Below are positions 12,517-25,329 of a DNA stretch of 64,000 nt, in pieces. The stretch lies in NCBI GenBank assembly GCA_002197995.1, contig NGZR01000005.1, positions 4,526,001 through 4,590,000 of the forward strand. The letters are read 5' to 3'. Position 1 is the first letter of the stretch. Each line of letters starts with the position of its first letter. The stretch is from Gaeumannomyces sp. JS-464 (lineage: Eukaryota > Ascomycota > Sordariomycetes > Magnaporthales > Magnaporthaceae). A program made the position numbers and the translations under genes. A model generated the notes under the pieces. The model saw nothing but the letters and a program-made list of their open reading frames with translations, did no database searches and was not told the origin of the DNA.

Positions 12517-12914
12517 TCACTTGGAGGCCTGGGGGCGCTGCATTTTTATTTCCGAGGACCTTGGGGTCTCTGGCACCTTGACGTCCTCGAACTCGTCCTG
12601 GCCAATGGCGTGGATGGTGTAGGCGTCTAGGGTGTTGTGCGCAACCGGTCAGAGTTATGTGGGTTAGAGGGAGGACGAGCAGGGACGGCTTTGTTACGAA
12701 CAGACTCCGACGGCAAAGGCAGCGATTGCTACGCCAGTGACTGCGTTCTTCACTAGATATGGGCGGCGAGCCCGAATCAAGGCAGGGGACTGGCGGTATT
12801 GGCGGTCGTAGTAGCCGGATCCTTGGACGCTGTCGGAGGGGCCGTATTAGCAGGTGTCCCGCTTGCCGTCGCGCCGCACCTCGTTGATGTGGTAGGTTGT
12901 CTATACCCTGCCAT
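12517..12914 (-). CDS. COA3: Cytochrome c oxidase assembly factor Coa3
   Basis: A small inner-membrane protein that regulates Cox1 translation and complex IV assembly. Three exons: 12914-12907 (8 nt: ATG GCA GG), 12829-12702 and 12626-12517, giving 81 residues. Exon 2 encodes YYDRQYRQSPALIRARRPYL, the conserved matrix-side segment, followed by a single membrane helix (VTGVAIAAFAVGV). Exon 3 completes it with YAYTIHAIGQDEFEDV, the family hallmark, and a short polar tail. Intron 1 has a TGCTAATAC branch site 14 nt before CAG. Without that intron the ATG lies in the wrong frame, so the tiny first exon is inferred. It is divergent with PTA1. Confidence 0.85.
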
Positions 12915-13747
12915 CGTCGGTAAGTAAGCCGAGGGCTGCAACTCTCTGATGTGGTCGATGCTGATATGCTTGCTTCGACAAGACTCGCGCGGTTTTGCGT
13001 CGAAGAGGCTGCAAGAAACGTTCTCGGTTCTCAGCGGGATCCATCAGCCCACCTCTGCGCCAATATGGCTCGCCGACGACTGAGTAATTGAGAGGTGTGC
13101 GCCAAGGAGGTTGTGCACGCAGGTACCACTTTCCTGGCCTGTCCCACTATTTTCCGGCCCCCACAAACAGCTGGAGGCTGCGGACCATCCAGTAGGGCCC
13201 ACAGAGCACGCAACAGCCAGGCGCGTGACAGCGCGTCTCCTGTCGCCGCAAGCGACACACCTGCAAGGCTCTGTTCAAGCCTGGTCGCTCGCTGGCAGCT
13301 CCTGCTGCTCATATCAATTCAATCCGACGCATATTTTTCCTTATCGACCGACACCGGAGGGACAAAAGCAAACGAAAGACCTTCGTTTCGGCAGCAGTCT
13401 CTCAGAGAAAAACTCCCATTCACATCGCCGCGATTGCAGTCCTGGCCGACCTGCCACCGACAGCGGCACCGGTTTGACTTGGTTGTTTTCTCGCCATCGG
13501 CTCCCCGCCTGACTGTATCCAGACAAGCAAATCTTGCGGCGCACTTGGGTGAAGTAGGTAGGCAGGTCGGTAGGCAGGCAGTGAAGCCTACCGGTCGTCT
13601 GCCAGATTTAAGCGCCTGTCTCCTCCAACCTGCCATCAAACGAGCCATTCTCGGAGATTTGGTCCGGCTTTCGAGCCCCTCTCCGGGCACAGAGCTCGCA
13701 AAACATCTGCCTCGCCTCGCCCTCGCAGCGGCCAGATTTCCGCTATC
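12915..13747. promoter_or_regulatory. Shared divergent promoter COA3/PTA1
   Basis: 833 bp between divergent starts. It holds a GTAGGTAGGCAGG tract at about 13552-13582. No independent gene is supported. Confidence 0.5.
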
Positions 13748-16529
13748 ATGGCCACAGTAAAGTCGTCGGTAGCCGAGCAGATCAGGCAACTGAACGATGC
13801 GCGGAAGCACGTGCTTCTCGATCCCAAGGTCTATTCGTCCATCGTTCAGGGTGTCTTGCCCATCATAGGCCCGTCTTCAGTCCTTGAGCTCAGGCGATGG
13901 GGCTCCGACTTCCTGGCCGAGGCCTTTGCGACGCCCTCACTCCCACTCCGGGACAAGGAGACTCTAAGTCTTCTGGTCCTCGAGACGCTGCGGGCCATGA
14001 TAGAAAACCCAAAGGAGGATCTCTACGTCCTAAAAAGCGCTCTCCAAACCGCTGCTAGCATCTATCCCCTGGTAATACGGTGGATGTACGTGCCAAACCC
14101 CAACTCTACCCCTAGCCTCCAGCCCTAATGGCCTGTCTTTGACCTCTGCGACGCTGTGATGGTGCTCATAACTCGAGTGTTTGTCTGTATGAGCGTTTGA
14201 CTGACCGCAGCGGTGGTCACTGTCTATCTAGTGTTAATAACTCTTACGACACCCCCACGTGGGAGCGTCTGGCAGCCATCAAGGCAAAGGTGCTACAGCT
14301 TTGGAACAGCGAGTCGTCGGTCATCAGGATCGCATGCATCAAGTTTGCCCAGCGTGTCGCACTTGTTCAGACGCTTCCCCTAAACGGCGAGCTGAAGGTG
14401 TGTGGCATACCTTCTAAACCGTCCCTTGCCGCCCCTTCCCTTATAGCCACGTCATCCGAGGGGCCTTGCGGTGGTTTTACTGACAGTCAGCCTCACAAAC
14501 GGTACAGCAACGCGATGGCTTGGAGATCTCGCTCGCCATGGTTCCTCCCAACCACCCCGTGCTCGACGCACGAAACCTGGAAGCAGAAGCGAGTGGCCTT
14601 TTGGATAGGATGCTCGGCGTGCTGCAGGACAACAGCAGGTAGGAACTCTATGCGACATCCGCCGTCTATTCCACAGCGGGCCAGCTAACCCACTGCGACC
14701 TTTGCCACGCAGTGATGCCTTGGTGGTCGATGCGACTTTGAACTGCCTCTCCATTCTCATCCGCACAAGACCGTCCACCTCGAACCGTATCCTCAATACT
14801 GTCTTGAGCTTCAACCCTTTGAAGCTGGCAAACTCCCCGATGACCCCGAGGTCACGTGTTCTCGCTAAGTCAATGGAAAAGACCACTAGGATGCTACTTG
14901 TCCATCTGGTGAAACGGTAGGGACAGAAACCACTCATATATCTCTTACGCTGCACCCTATGCTGGACACTCGCTTACCCGCTCTGTGCCAGAGACCCCCT
15001 CAACCCGGCAAACCAGCGTATTCACCAGCACATCGAGCGGCTCGTACGAACACGTAATGAGATATTCGACGAGGCCAGCCGAAAGCGTGCCTTGGCTGAG
15101 CAGAATGCTGCAGCGCTGGGCGATGCCAAACGGCAGCGGCTGGTCTCCGGCCCAGCCCCGTTGCCGCTGCCGCAAATCATGCCACTGCCGCCCGGGCCGA
15201 CTACATTGGCCGCCATCTTCACGCTCACCAGCAACTCTGGCCTGCAGGCTTTTGACGTGTCGGCAGTTTCGGCAGACCTGGCTGCCAGAATATGCGTCTC
15301 TACGCTAGCTAGGATCGACCCGTCAATCCTCGGCCGTGCCGTCAGTGTAAGTCATTCGTTCCCATGCGCATCTGTGAATCCGGGGCGAAAGAGCTTTTCT
15401 GACAAGCATGTGATGTTGTAGGGCGTCCGTGATCGTCTTGCCACGCTCGAGGCTGCTGCTGCGCTGCAGCCAGCGGCCCTGAATCCTGACACAGCCCCGT
15501 TGGGGTAGATGAGGACGATGATGATTACGAGCCCGACTTCTTCGCTGCCGAGGATACGGAGCAGATTCTGAACAAGCTGGATGGGCCTTCGCGGTCGGAC
15601 GAAAAGGCAAAGCTGGAGGCGACATCGCTCGCACTCGGCGCGTACAGATTGCCTCCGCCTCCACTGCTCAGACCGGAAGATGCAGCGAACGCTGGGCGAG
15701 GCACCGTAGCCAACATACTCGGGATCACGAGCAAGCTTGAGGGCGCGGGCGTGAAGAAAAACCGTGCGGGAATCAACAGATTAGCTGCCAGCTCGTACGA
15801 CCGAGAGTCATGGATCACCGTGGTCACTCGGCTGGCGACCCGAGCACCGGCTGCTCTCGACGGGGGCGCAGACCTTAACGGGGAGGGCAATTCTCCTCTC
15901 CCGCTCGGCGAAAGATTCCGTGAGGCATTGTACAACTACGTGCTCGAGGACTTCCGAAGGAGGATCGACGTGGCCATATCGTGGCTCTCCGAAGAGTGGT
16001 ACAACGACCGACTGCAACAGCGGGTATCCAGAAATACACCGCTGCACTATGACAAGGTGGCGATTCGCCTTGTGGACGGAATCACACCGTACCTACATGC
16101 CCAAGACAAGGTTCTTACTCGCTTTTTGGGCGAGATCCCCGAGGTCAACCCCTCCATACTGGGGCGGGTTAAGGGCATGTGTCGAGATCCGTCCTTGGCC
16201 AGCCTGGCCCTGACCAGTCTGGTGTATCTGGTTATGATGAGGCCGCCAAGGAAATGGCACTGGATGCAATGCAAGGAATATGGACAGAATGTGAGTAACT
16301 GCCTCGTCCTGTGAATGCTAAGCGACGGCGGGCCGGAGAAAGGCGCATAGGCTCATATCACACTGCATGTTTTACTAACGCACGAGATGTCGGGTTCTGG
16401 CTCACAGATGAGGAAGCGCGGCCATTGGCTGCCAAGTACCTTGGAAGGTGGCGGCGAGACTTTGTGACCACCAACAGCGCTGCCGTTGAATCGCAGGGTC
16501 CAGCCCCGTCGGCAGTTCTTGCGAGCTAA
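13748..16529 (+). CDS. PTA1: mRNA cleavage/polyadenylation factor subunit Pta1 (symplekin N-terminal family)
   Basis: A scaffold of the CPF pre-mRNA 3'-end processing complex. Seven exons: 13748-14085, 14232-14397, 14508-14638, 14713-14916, 14992-15346, 15422-16290 and 16408-16529. They give 728 residues when two single-base losses are restored. The N-terminal half is the helical symplekin/Pta1 repeat domain (QIRQLNDARKHVLLDPKVY; NNSYDTPTWERLAAIK; VIRIACIKFAQRVALVQ; DALVVDATLNCLSILIRTRP; MLLVHLVKRDPLNP). A later acidic stretch VDEDDDDYEPDFF precedes the C-terminal helical region, which ends PLAAKYLGRWRRDF. The breaks are in GGGG at 15502-15505 (uncorrected, a TAG follows at once) and CC at 16246-16247. 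The remaining coding sequence is intact and every exon phase agrees, so I read the breaks as sequence error. Confidence 0.9.
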
Positions 16530-18122
16530 GAAGGCATCCCACCATGTACGATAGGTTTCCCCTTACTCATTAGCGGGCTGGTATACATATTCCTCTAGAT
16601 GTAGATACCAGGTACCTACGCGGTTGCATCAGCCTCTGTGGTTTAGCGCCAACCCCAAGGAGCCCGCTTGGCACATATTCACATAAGAGCCGTCCCGTCC
16701 AGCCACAAGAGGAGCCCGCTTATCATTTGTTACGTACTTGACCATCACCGCCACGGTATCTCTCGGTCTACCGCGGAGGATTGAGGCAACTATAGATGTG
16801 AGGATCCTCATGACATGTAGAATGCTATGTATTCTACCCAAGTGAGAAAAACTTGGCGTTCTTCGCCGTATTTGCTTCCGGGCACGTGCAATGTGCGCCT
16901 CTTTGTTCAACAGCAGCAGTATTTTGCGCTGTTTGGCCGGGGGTAGAAACCCCCAGAGTGCCAGAGCATCACTGCATGAGGCGACGCATTGCGCCTTGGC
17001 TCCCTTTCATTGTTTCTCTTCCTTTTTTTCCACAGCCACCTCCCCACCAGCCTCCAATTCCCACCCGGGTCGATGGGCACTGGCCATTGGTGCAAACGGC
17101 CTGGCCCGTGCCATGCCTGGTTAGATTACCCCTCGCATTGAAATCGATAGCATGGCCTCATGGCCCCTGGCCTTCCAGGGTCAGGGCGGCCCTGCCCGTT
17201 GCTCTGGGGACTTGACATGGATCGTCGCGCTGGTTGGCAAGTGTGTTGAATGAACGCGTCAATTGACCCCCGTGGTGCCGTTTACCTGTTTGTTGAAGAA
17301 TCGGAGGACGGCAGTTGAAGGGCGGAGGCGCAAGGATCCGGGGTAGGTAATGATAGTCGCCAGGAGTGGGAAATGAGCTGTTCCTTGTTTTTGTTTGCCT
17401 TCCATGTTCTATTTTTTCATTTTCTTCTTTTCTTTTCCGTTTCGTGGCGATAACATTTCCTGGTAGTGATCACCGACCTGTCCAAAATTGAGCTGAGCTG
17501 CATCCATGCGGGCTCGCTATTTATCCACCAGCCCGCCTGCTTATCCTCCTGCTACATAACATATCTCCCGAGGCGCACAGCAGAGCAGCCTTGTTGTGGA
17601 GCTCCAAATGTGACCGTCGTCGCGTCTCGAGGCTACGTACTACCTAGCTGCGTGCATCCATCAATTGAATTGCTGCTCGTTGACACTGCAAACGTCGTCC
17701 AAGTGTTGGGCGCAACGAGAGAGGTCGGAGCCAAAAGTGACACTCAAAAGCGGCAACCCCCGTCTTATTTGTTAAAGAAGGCGGCTTTGGCTCCGGTACA
17801 CTAGGGCCCTGACACAGTCAGCCAGCTCCCGTCGCCGGCCCGGCGAATCTAGGTACCTACTTAGGTATCCATCTATCGACGCTTGAGCAGGACGCGCCAG
17901 GCAGCCTGTCGTTGTTTGCAGCCGCACCGGCCAGGTCCAGCGGCTACCACGACGCTTGTCAGCCACGGCCCCATCCAAGGCTCTCAACCCGCAGACAAAC
18001 AGACGGCACGGCCGCAGGCCACACACCCACCCCCGTCGTCTCACCACGATTTTTCTTTTCTTTTTTTCTTTTTTTTAGTTTTGCTCTCCTTAGGTTCTCA
18101 GTTCTGCCCATCCGAAAAATAA
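16530..18122. other. Intergenic region PTA1/She3-like
   Basis: About 1.6 kb between two + strand genes. It contains a pyrimidine-rich stretch at about 17400-17460 and another, with T runs, at about 18048-18085 just before the next start. Short open frames here have no recognisable content. Confidence 0.45.
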
Positions 18123-19870
18123 ATGCTCAATCGGCTCCAGAAGCCCCGGCCGCTTTCTACCACGGACCGGACGCGCTTCGTCTTCACCATCCACCACGAC
18201 GAGCACCCCAAGCGTAAGCTAGAACCGAGTCCTGCCTATCAATCGGGCCCTACCAACTCGTCATTTCCTCGCTCCTGCTCCGAAGCCCGGGCTGCCCCGG
18301 TTGCCGCCGCAAACACTGCCCCTCCCCCTTTCCTTCCCCCCTTTTTTTTTCCTTCCCACCGGGCTCTCTCTCCTGCTGCCGTCCCCTCTCCGCATCACCG
18401 AGGGGCCTCACTGTGCTCAAAATTGCCTGTGTCGAGCCGTCACGTCCCCCCTTGCGCTAACTCCTATGCCCGCCGCCCAGGAACGCCCCCTCCCATTCCG
18501 TCGCCCGATGACAGCCGGCAGCGGTCAACGCTAGCTCCCGCCTCGCTCGGCGCCATGAACACAAGAAGCATGGCCAACGGCATCTCAACAGCCTCCCACA
18601 ACCCGAAACCTCCCATGTCCGTTCCCACGTCCGCTGCCCACAGCGCCGACCATCCACGAAGGATGGCGTCGACCATTCGCGCCGTTCAGAGCCAGGACGA
18701 CCGGGGCCGGTCTTCCTTTGAAGACGACGCCCCCCTGGAGTGGTCTTCGTCGACCATGCACACAGCTTCGACCCTATCCAGCTCACTAGACAGCAATGAC
18801 GGTGCTCCTGCACGGCGGGGACACCACGCCAACGGTGGTGACCCGCGGAATAGTGCCAGGCTTAGGCCGGGAAACTCAGCGGGGACGTCGGGGAACCCGG
18901 AGACACCGTCGAGGACCCCAAGTCCAGCAAACGGGTCAGCCTTTGAGGTTCCAAGGAGGGAGAGCAGCCTTGGGGTGACAGGGAGGCAAGGGGGGAGGCT
19001 TTCACCTGGGGCTACCGCCAGCAACGGCGCCGCCAGGACATCGGCCCCTGATGAGGGCCCGACGGCATTAGCCTGAGCGCAACAGAGGCGCAACTATCCA
19101 ATGGTTGGGATTCGACGGTTGGCAAGGCCGCGCTCAGCGGCAAGACGGGCAGGGTGATCAACCGCCTCGTCTCCGACAATGAGGTCCTCAAACGGGACAT
19201 CAAGATCGAGAAGCTCAAGGCCGAAGAGTTCAGACAACAAGCACGGCTGATCGAGGACAAGATGGAGAGGACCATGGCTGAGTACGAGAGTCGCCTGCTC
19301 GAGGCCAACGTAACCAAGGCGCTCCTGGCCAGGAAAGAACGGCAGGTTGAAAGCCTTCAGGCGGCCGTCGAGCTCGAGAAGCAGCGGACGTCGGACGCGC
19401 GCGAAAAGGAGCGAACGTGGCGGGAGGAGATGGACAAGGTGCGCGATGATTCGAAGCGACAAGTGGAGCAGGCCACCACCCAGGCCGCCCTCATGGAGGG
19501 GCGCTACAACGCCATCAGCAGCCATTGGAAGGAGAAGGGCGACGAGGTGAACAAGGCGCTAGCGCGCGTGCGCGGCGAGATGGCGGCCCTGCTAGAGGAG
19601 CGAGCAGTCGACGACGACAAGATCAACACGCTCCGGGAGCTGTGCGACCAGCAGGACGGAAACATCAGGGACCTTCTGCGCCAAAACGCCGATGTGACGC
19701 GCAAATTCGAAGAGTACAAGGCCGAGCAGGAGAGAGCACTGTCCGATATCAAGACCAAGGCCACAGAAAGAGAGGCGGAACAACTCCGGACGCTAGAGGA
19801 GACAAGGGAGGTGCTCCACAAGCTGCGGTGGGCGCTAAACGTCAAAGAGAACCTCCGTGAAGGCCAGTAG
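18123..19870 (+). CDS. She3-like coiled-coil protein (SWI5-dependent HO expression protein 3 family)
   Basis: In yeast She3 is the adaptor linking localised mRNAs to a type V myosin; the role in filamentous fungi is unclear. Exons 18123-18213 and 18481-19870 give 493 residues after one base is restored. The intron has a GCTAAC branch site and is a multiple of three. The N-terminal about 215 residues are Ser/Pro-rich. A conserved block ISLSATEAQLSNGWDSTVGK follows, then VINRLVSDNEVLKRDIKIEK, leading into about 230 residues of near-continuous heptad coiled coil ending LRWALNVKENLREGQ. The break is a missing C in CCC at 19058-19060; uncorrected, the first frame stops at 19076. An alternative start is the ATG at 18555, because the region before it is low-complexity. 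Confidence 0.8.
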
Positions 19871-21098
19871 CACAAGACTGGGAGAGGGAGTGTTGGCGCG
19901 CGTGCGCATGATATACGGCAGGGATCCAAACTTGCACAAGACAGCACGGCAAGCACATCGCATCACGACACAAGACAACACAGCAACCCGCGGAGCACTT
20001 GGTATGGAGATTGATCCCTGCTTCGGAGCGCACCATCCACGAGCCCGAGGGCTCTGCCGGAGTATATGGATATGTTCTGGTTGCTTCTCATGTCCCGTTT
20101 TCTTTTCTTCTTTTTTTATCTTGTTTACTTTTCTTTCACCATCTCTTTTTCCTCTTTACGATTTATTCTTTCTCCTATGTTCTAAAGAACTGGCCAACGC
20201 GGTACATAGGTGCCTTTCTCTTGTCACCCATGTTCGTTGTTCTCTTCCCCTCGTCTTCCCCCCCCCCCCCCCCCCCCCCATCTTTGCCGCGTCTAGCGTC
20301 TCATGGAGAACAGTCAGGCTCGGCTGACAACCCCGGCGATCAACTACCGGCGTCGACTTGCCTATGCGGGGTGGGTGGAGGACACAGTCATGCAACAGTA
20401 AGGCCATGCCGCCGTTAGAGTTGGCTTTGTCGCTTTTGGGCTTAGACGGCGATTTTGTATAGTGGGTTCTTCTTTCCCTTGTCAGGTGTTTTTGGTCGGC
20501 GTTAAGAGGCGGTGGATTAGGAGCCCGTCAGGCGCCGGATTTGTACATCATGTTCCCCGAAGAACGGGACTCGAATCTGACTGTTATTTTTCTTGGTGGC
20601 CTTGATGTTTCTTGCGCTGGGTCTCGTGGGCATGTGTCGGGTGCCGGTATATGGCGGCCTCGGCGCTCTTGAGTTCGGTTGTCAGCCCGCCCGCTTACCC
20701 AAGATCCCTGGTATTCGCAGAAACGACGTCCGATGTGTGGGCCATGGAAGGCAGGTGCCCGCGGGGAGGTGCCAGGCGTCTTTAGGGTTGGTTGGTCGTA
20801 TGTAGTCGTCCGTGCCTTCCCGAAAAGGCCACAAACGCCCGGGTTCATATGCACCTAGCCCGCCCGGAAAGGACGCAAAGAATTGCAAGTCACGCCCTTT
20901 GCCACCCCCAGCAACTGTTCCCGTTTTCATGTCAGCGAACAGCTTCCTCGTCTCATCACTGTAATTCCACTCCCTGACACCACCCACCACCACCCAAGTG
21001 CCCTGATGCGGCCAGCTCCCTGGCTTGGCGGTCCATAGCTCCGTCTTCACCTCTCCCCCTCTCCTGAGCTTCTCCCCGTGTCGCCGGTGTCTGTTACC
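19871..21098. other. Intergenic region with poly-C tract
   Basis: About 1.2 kb between two + strand genes. It holds T-rich 3' UTR-like sequence (20098-20180) and a run of 22 C at 20258-20279. No gene is recognisable. Confidence 0.5.
20258..20279. repeat. poly-C tract, 22 bases
   Basis: An uninterrupted C run in the 3' flank of the She3-like gene. Confidence 0.9.
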
Positions 21099-24000
21099 AT
21101 GTCAGCTGCAGCATCGTCGACTGTCGGCTCCGGCCTGCCGACATCCTCATCTAGAGCCCAGGATGAGTTCTATCTGGCCACCTTCTGGTCATACCGGCCT
21201 CGAGGCATCACCTCACCCACATACTCGAAAAGGCTAGGGCTATCATCGACACAGTAAGCCATGTCTGAATCCCTGCGTCCTGTACTCTGCCTTGCTGACC
21301 CAACCCCGCGGCCCAGGCCCAGTTCGAGGTCACATACGACCCCAAACAGCAGTGGTTCAAGGTCATCTGTCCCAAGGACCAAGTCCCCTCAGTCCAGGAT
21401 CGGCTGGTCAGGCTTCTGAGGGGCCTCGACGGTGATTTACCCTGGGACAGCGTGGTCGACGAGGATGGTGAGCCAATGGTATGTCGACCTTCGTCCCAGT
21501 ACCCGTAGCCGGTTTCGGCCGAGCACTCGCCTAACATTGCGCATATAGCCCGAGATCCAGCATCCGTGGATCCAGTCCTTGAGAGACTGCTCTGCCTGGT
21601 CCGTCGACCGGCCCCAGGCCCCCTTGGACACGGATCAGAATCCCTCGCCCATCGATAGGGCCGAGCTGCCAGACTCGGTCAGGCGTTTCAAGTTTGTGCG
21701 CCGGTGGAGTGAGATTGACGACAATGAGCACGAGAGCGTCGACATCGACAAGATTCTTCCTACCGACTCTCTGTTAGAGCTTGAGCGCTCGATCGGTGTC
21801 TCCATCGCTGCCGATGGTATGGGTCGCATCGTTTACATAGGCGGCCACGGCCAAGGTGCTGTCGATAGTGCGTATGAGAGGCTCTCGTGTATTCTCAAAC
21901 ATTCGGTGAGTCTTTCCCTTCCAAGTCGGTTGTTGATGGGCCGCGCGTATTTGCCTGCCGGGGCCCAGACTGACCAAACAACTCCAACCCCAGCACGATG
22001 AACCCTTCGAGGCTGTTCATCTGCTGTACTCCGAGGCCAACCACGCGTTCGGTGTGGACGCGAGGCTTATGTCTGCCATCAACCCTAACCTGGTAACCTC
22101 GTCACTGGTAGACCCCAAGGCCGGGCCTAGGATGGCCGACGAGTATAAAGCCATATCCAATGCCGCAAGCCTGCGGATTTCCCTCCCCCACCCCGTTTCC
22201 CGACGCCCCGGGTCTCTTTTTGGGCCGCGCCAGCCGGCGTGCTTTAATCTCAAGGAGGCTCGCCGATACTGCCAGGCGTTCGATGACTTCGTCTTCAAAG
22301 CGAAGCAAAAAGTTCCAAAACTTGCCGATCATCGCTCTCAGCTACTCAGTCATGCGGCTGTTGACAAAGAAGCATCTGTTGATGCTTATGTCGAGACATG
22401 GATCGAGGGGGTGCCTGATCATCGTGCCACGTCTCCTCCTGGCCTTGGTCCCTCCGACCAGTTGCATGGCACTTCCCATACGCATCTACCAGACCAACTC
22501 CACAAGCAGAAAATACAGCCCACTGTACCGCTGCGCCCGGCGGCAGCTGCGGTTGCTTTCCTGAGCTGCGCCGTCAAACATTCAGTCTTGCCAGCTGCAT
22601 TGAAGGCGGCGACCCCTATCAATGCGCCTGCAGCTACAGCCCAAGCACTGGCGCCACCGAAGGGCGTGGGAGTTGATCCTTCCCACTCGCAGCACACTGG
22701 TAGAGCGGCGCCGTTTCAGCGCTCTGTCTCGGCTGCTTCGAGCACTGCCGCCCGTCCTGTCTGGTCTAGAGGGCCTGCAAATGATGCGGCCTCACAAGTC
22801 TCGAATGCCTGGTCTTCACTGGTTCCTTCTGCCGATAGCGTTACAAATGAGTCTCCCTGGGGCCGGCCTGGCGATCCGGCCAAGTGGCCAGAGCTTCCTA
22901 GCAAGACCGCCAAGGTCTCACGCGCCCAGACCGTGGCCCAGGAGAGCACACCGTCACGCCTTTGGACGGCAGATACCACTCTCGCCAACGCGGCCAATGT
23001 GCGTCAACCAACCCGCGCTCGGTCAGAAGCTTGGCCCTCCACAGAGCCTCTGGTGGTGGTGAATTCGCTCTCTGAGTATCCCGCCCTCGGAAAGCCGCGC
23101 CCAACCTCATCCATAACACCTAGTGATCCCAGGATATCGGGAGAACGTTGCCCTCCCCTCTCCGCAACCAACCAAGGCAAACCGGGCGTTTGTGGATCTG
23201 ACCCGCGTACTCAGCAGTACCGTGATCCATCAGCGGGGACTTTCCCACAGGGAAGCCTGTTGGATGAGGCTCTTCCCACGATGCCTTCCCTGATGCCCCT
23301 ATCGCGTGACGGGGATCCCCAGGCTATCAGATTCGATATGGAAGCGTTGGTGCCCACCAAGTCATCGAGTAATGCCCGTCCCGCGGTACGACAGGACGAC
23401 GATCAAAGCAGTCGTGTGTTCTTCGAGACGATGGGCCAGAAGGCCGCCTCACGAAAGAAAGCACCCGGACTCGGAGGGCTTGGGCCCACGAGACTGGACC
23501 CCGAGCCGGAGTTTCTCAAGGACTTGACGGCGGACATGGCGCGGCTTACCGAGCGTCTGCGCTACAGCTCCGGCAAGGTGGCCTTGAAGGTAGTCTTGGG
23601 TCGCATCTGTCTGAAGGACTTCACACCGAGCGGCCTCGCAACGAACAACCGTAACCAAGAGGCTCGCAGCTGGAGGCCAGAAGAGTTGCTTCGGGGATGC
23701 AAAAGGCATACAGTCGGCCAGAGACATTCTTGTTTACACGAATCCTTTCGCTTTATGGCCAGGATGCCGATGCCCTGTGCGGCTTCCCCGAAGCCACCTC
23801 TTGGGCGTTGGATTCTCGCCGGGTTGTTTACGAGTTCACGTGCGAGGGTTTTGGTGCCGCCGATGGTCGGCTTGACGAGCGAGCGAAGCAGTTTGTGGTC
23901 GAGGTTGATGCCGCCGACTTCGGCTTTACCATCACCGATCCCAACGGGCGCCTGGCCCCAGTCGCAATTCACTGCCTACACCGCCACTGGGATCTTCAGC

Positions 24001-24667
24001 TTGTCGCGAGCCATCACCCAACCAAAAAGTTGGAGGCCACGTACTCAGACTTCGCCCGCGGCCTAGTGGATTCACTCGAGATACCGTTTAGCACCCCCTC
24101 GTCCCACCCGTTACCCGAGCTGTCCATGTACTGACCCAAGCTCTTTCTAGTCCAAACACAAAGCGCACACCGACGCTTTACTACGAACTGGAGCCCACGC
24201 GACCTCTTGCCGGCGGCGGTACAGCAGGGGCTTGTGTCAAAGGTGTGCGTGTGCGATACACGGCCCGCCACAAATGCCCAGACGGAGCCACTTACCTGGA
24301 CGTGACCCAGTATCAACAGCTCACGGCGATATCGCAAGGCATTCGAGACGGCTGGGAGAGGTTCCACTCGTTCCCAGCGAGGGAGCGCCAGGAGGAAGGG
24401 CGGTTCTCGGTGTGGTTCGAAGCCTCGCTATCGTCAGCCAAAGCCGAAGCTCTCTTCAAAGCCAACGAGGGCCTAGGTCTTGGGGAAGAGGCTCCCTGGA
24501 CGGTGGAATCGATGGAAAAGGAGGGCTGCTTCAAGGCGCTTTGGGAACCTGCTCTCGCGATGGTGAAACACATTGATAGTATCGGCGTTTTAAACCACAA
24601 TGGTCTGCTGGTGGAGAAGACAGAGAAAGCGCCGCGGGAGGAGAAAAGCGAGGAGGGGTTCTGGTGA
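21099..24667 (+). CDS. Conserved fungal protein of unknown function, 1094 aa
   Basis: Exons 21099-21253, 21317-21478, 21549-21905, 21994-24085 and 24151-24667 give 1094 residues in one frame after restoring two bases (CCC at 21216-21218; GGGG at 23693-23696). The N-terminus shows DEFYLATFWSYRPRGIT, then HILEKARAIIDT and AQFEVTYDPKQQWFKVICP. These resemble a family of large fungal proteins that I recall as DUF7905, but I cannot confirm that. A possible KH-like alpha/beta unit follows (SIGVSIAADGMGRIVYIGGH). The centre (about residues 350-680) is Ser/Pro/Ala-rich and likely disordered. The C-terminal about 350 residues are folded-looking (RPETFLFTRILSLYGQ; FTITDPNGRLAPVAIHCLHR; TPTLYYELEPTRPLAGGG). 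There are no membrane segments or catalytic motifs that I recognise. A nucleic-acid or ribonucleoprotein role is only a guess from the KH-like glycine loop. Confidence 0.8.
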
Positions 24668-25329
24668 GCGGAGCCGATTTCGAGAGATGGAGAGCACAGT
24701 GGCGCGAAATGTGTCTGTCATGTTGGTGTTTTGTATCTTTGATGGAGTTTCTATGTTGACGTACGACTATGAGGCTACTTTGGATGGGTGTGGGAAGAGC
24801 GGTTGTTGAACGTGGGCTGGGACGGCCTGCGCCACAAAGTCTGCCAGCCTATGAATCTGGTGATACGCGGAAGGAATATAAATGTAACTTAGCTTTCGTA
24901 AAGGGTACCTCCAAGCGTAGGAAAAAGGCCACACAGTTTTCCGGTGGGTGGCTATCGTGAAGGATGGACAATGGGCCAGTATAGTAATCGGGTAAGTAGA
25001 TTTGGGAGCCTCGTGGGAAACAAGAAGGTTAATCAAAGATGAAGAGGAGAAAAGGAAATGGTGTAACAGGAAACGGGGGGACAAGAATACGCCAGCGGTC
25101 TTAAGCCTTCAATGCCTAGCAGCTGTCTCCTTCCACAAGATACCAACCGCCCACGGAACTTCTAACCACCTATACTTTCATCCAGTGCCAAATGGCGTCG
25201 CCCACTCTCGGATTGACCCATGTAGCCAATCGATGCGGACCAGCTGGTCATGGTACTGCATTATCGTGTTCGGTGTCCCAAAATGTGCGCGTTATCACAG
25301 CTCAACCGCAGTTGATTTTGTAGGCTGAG

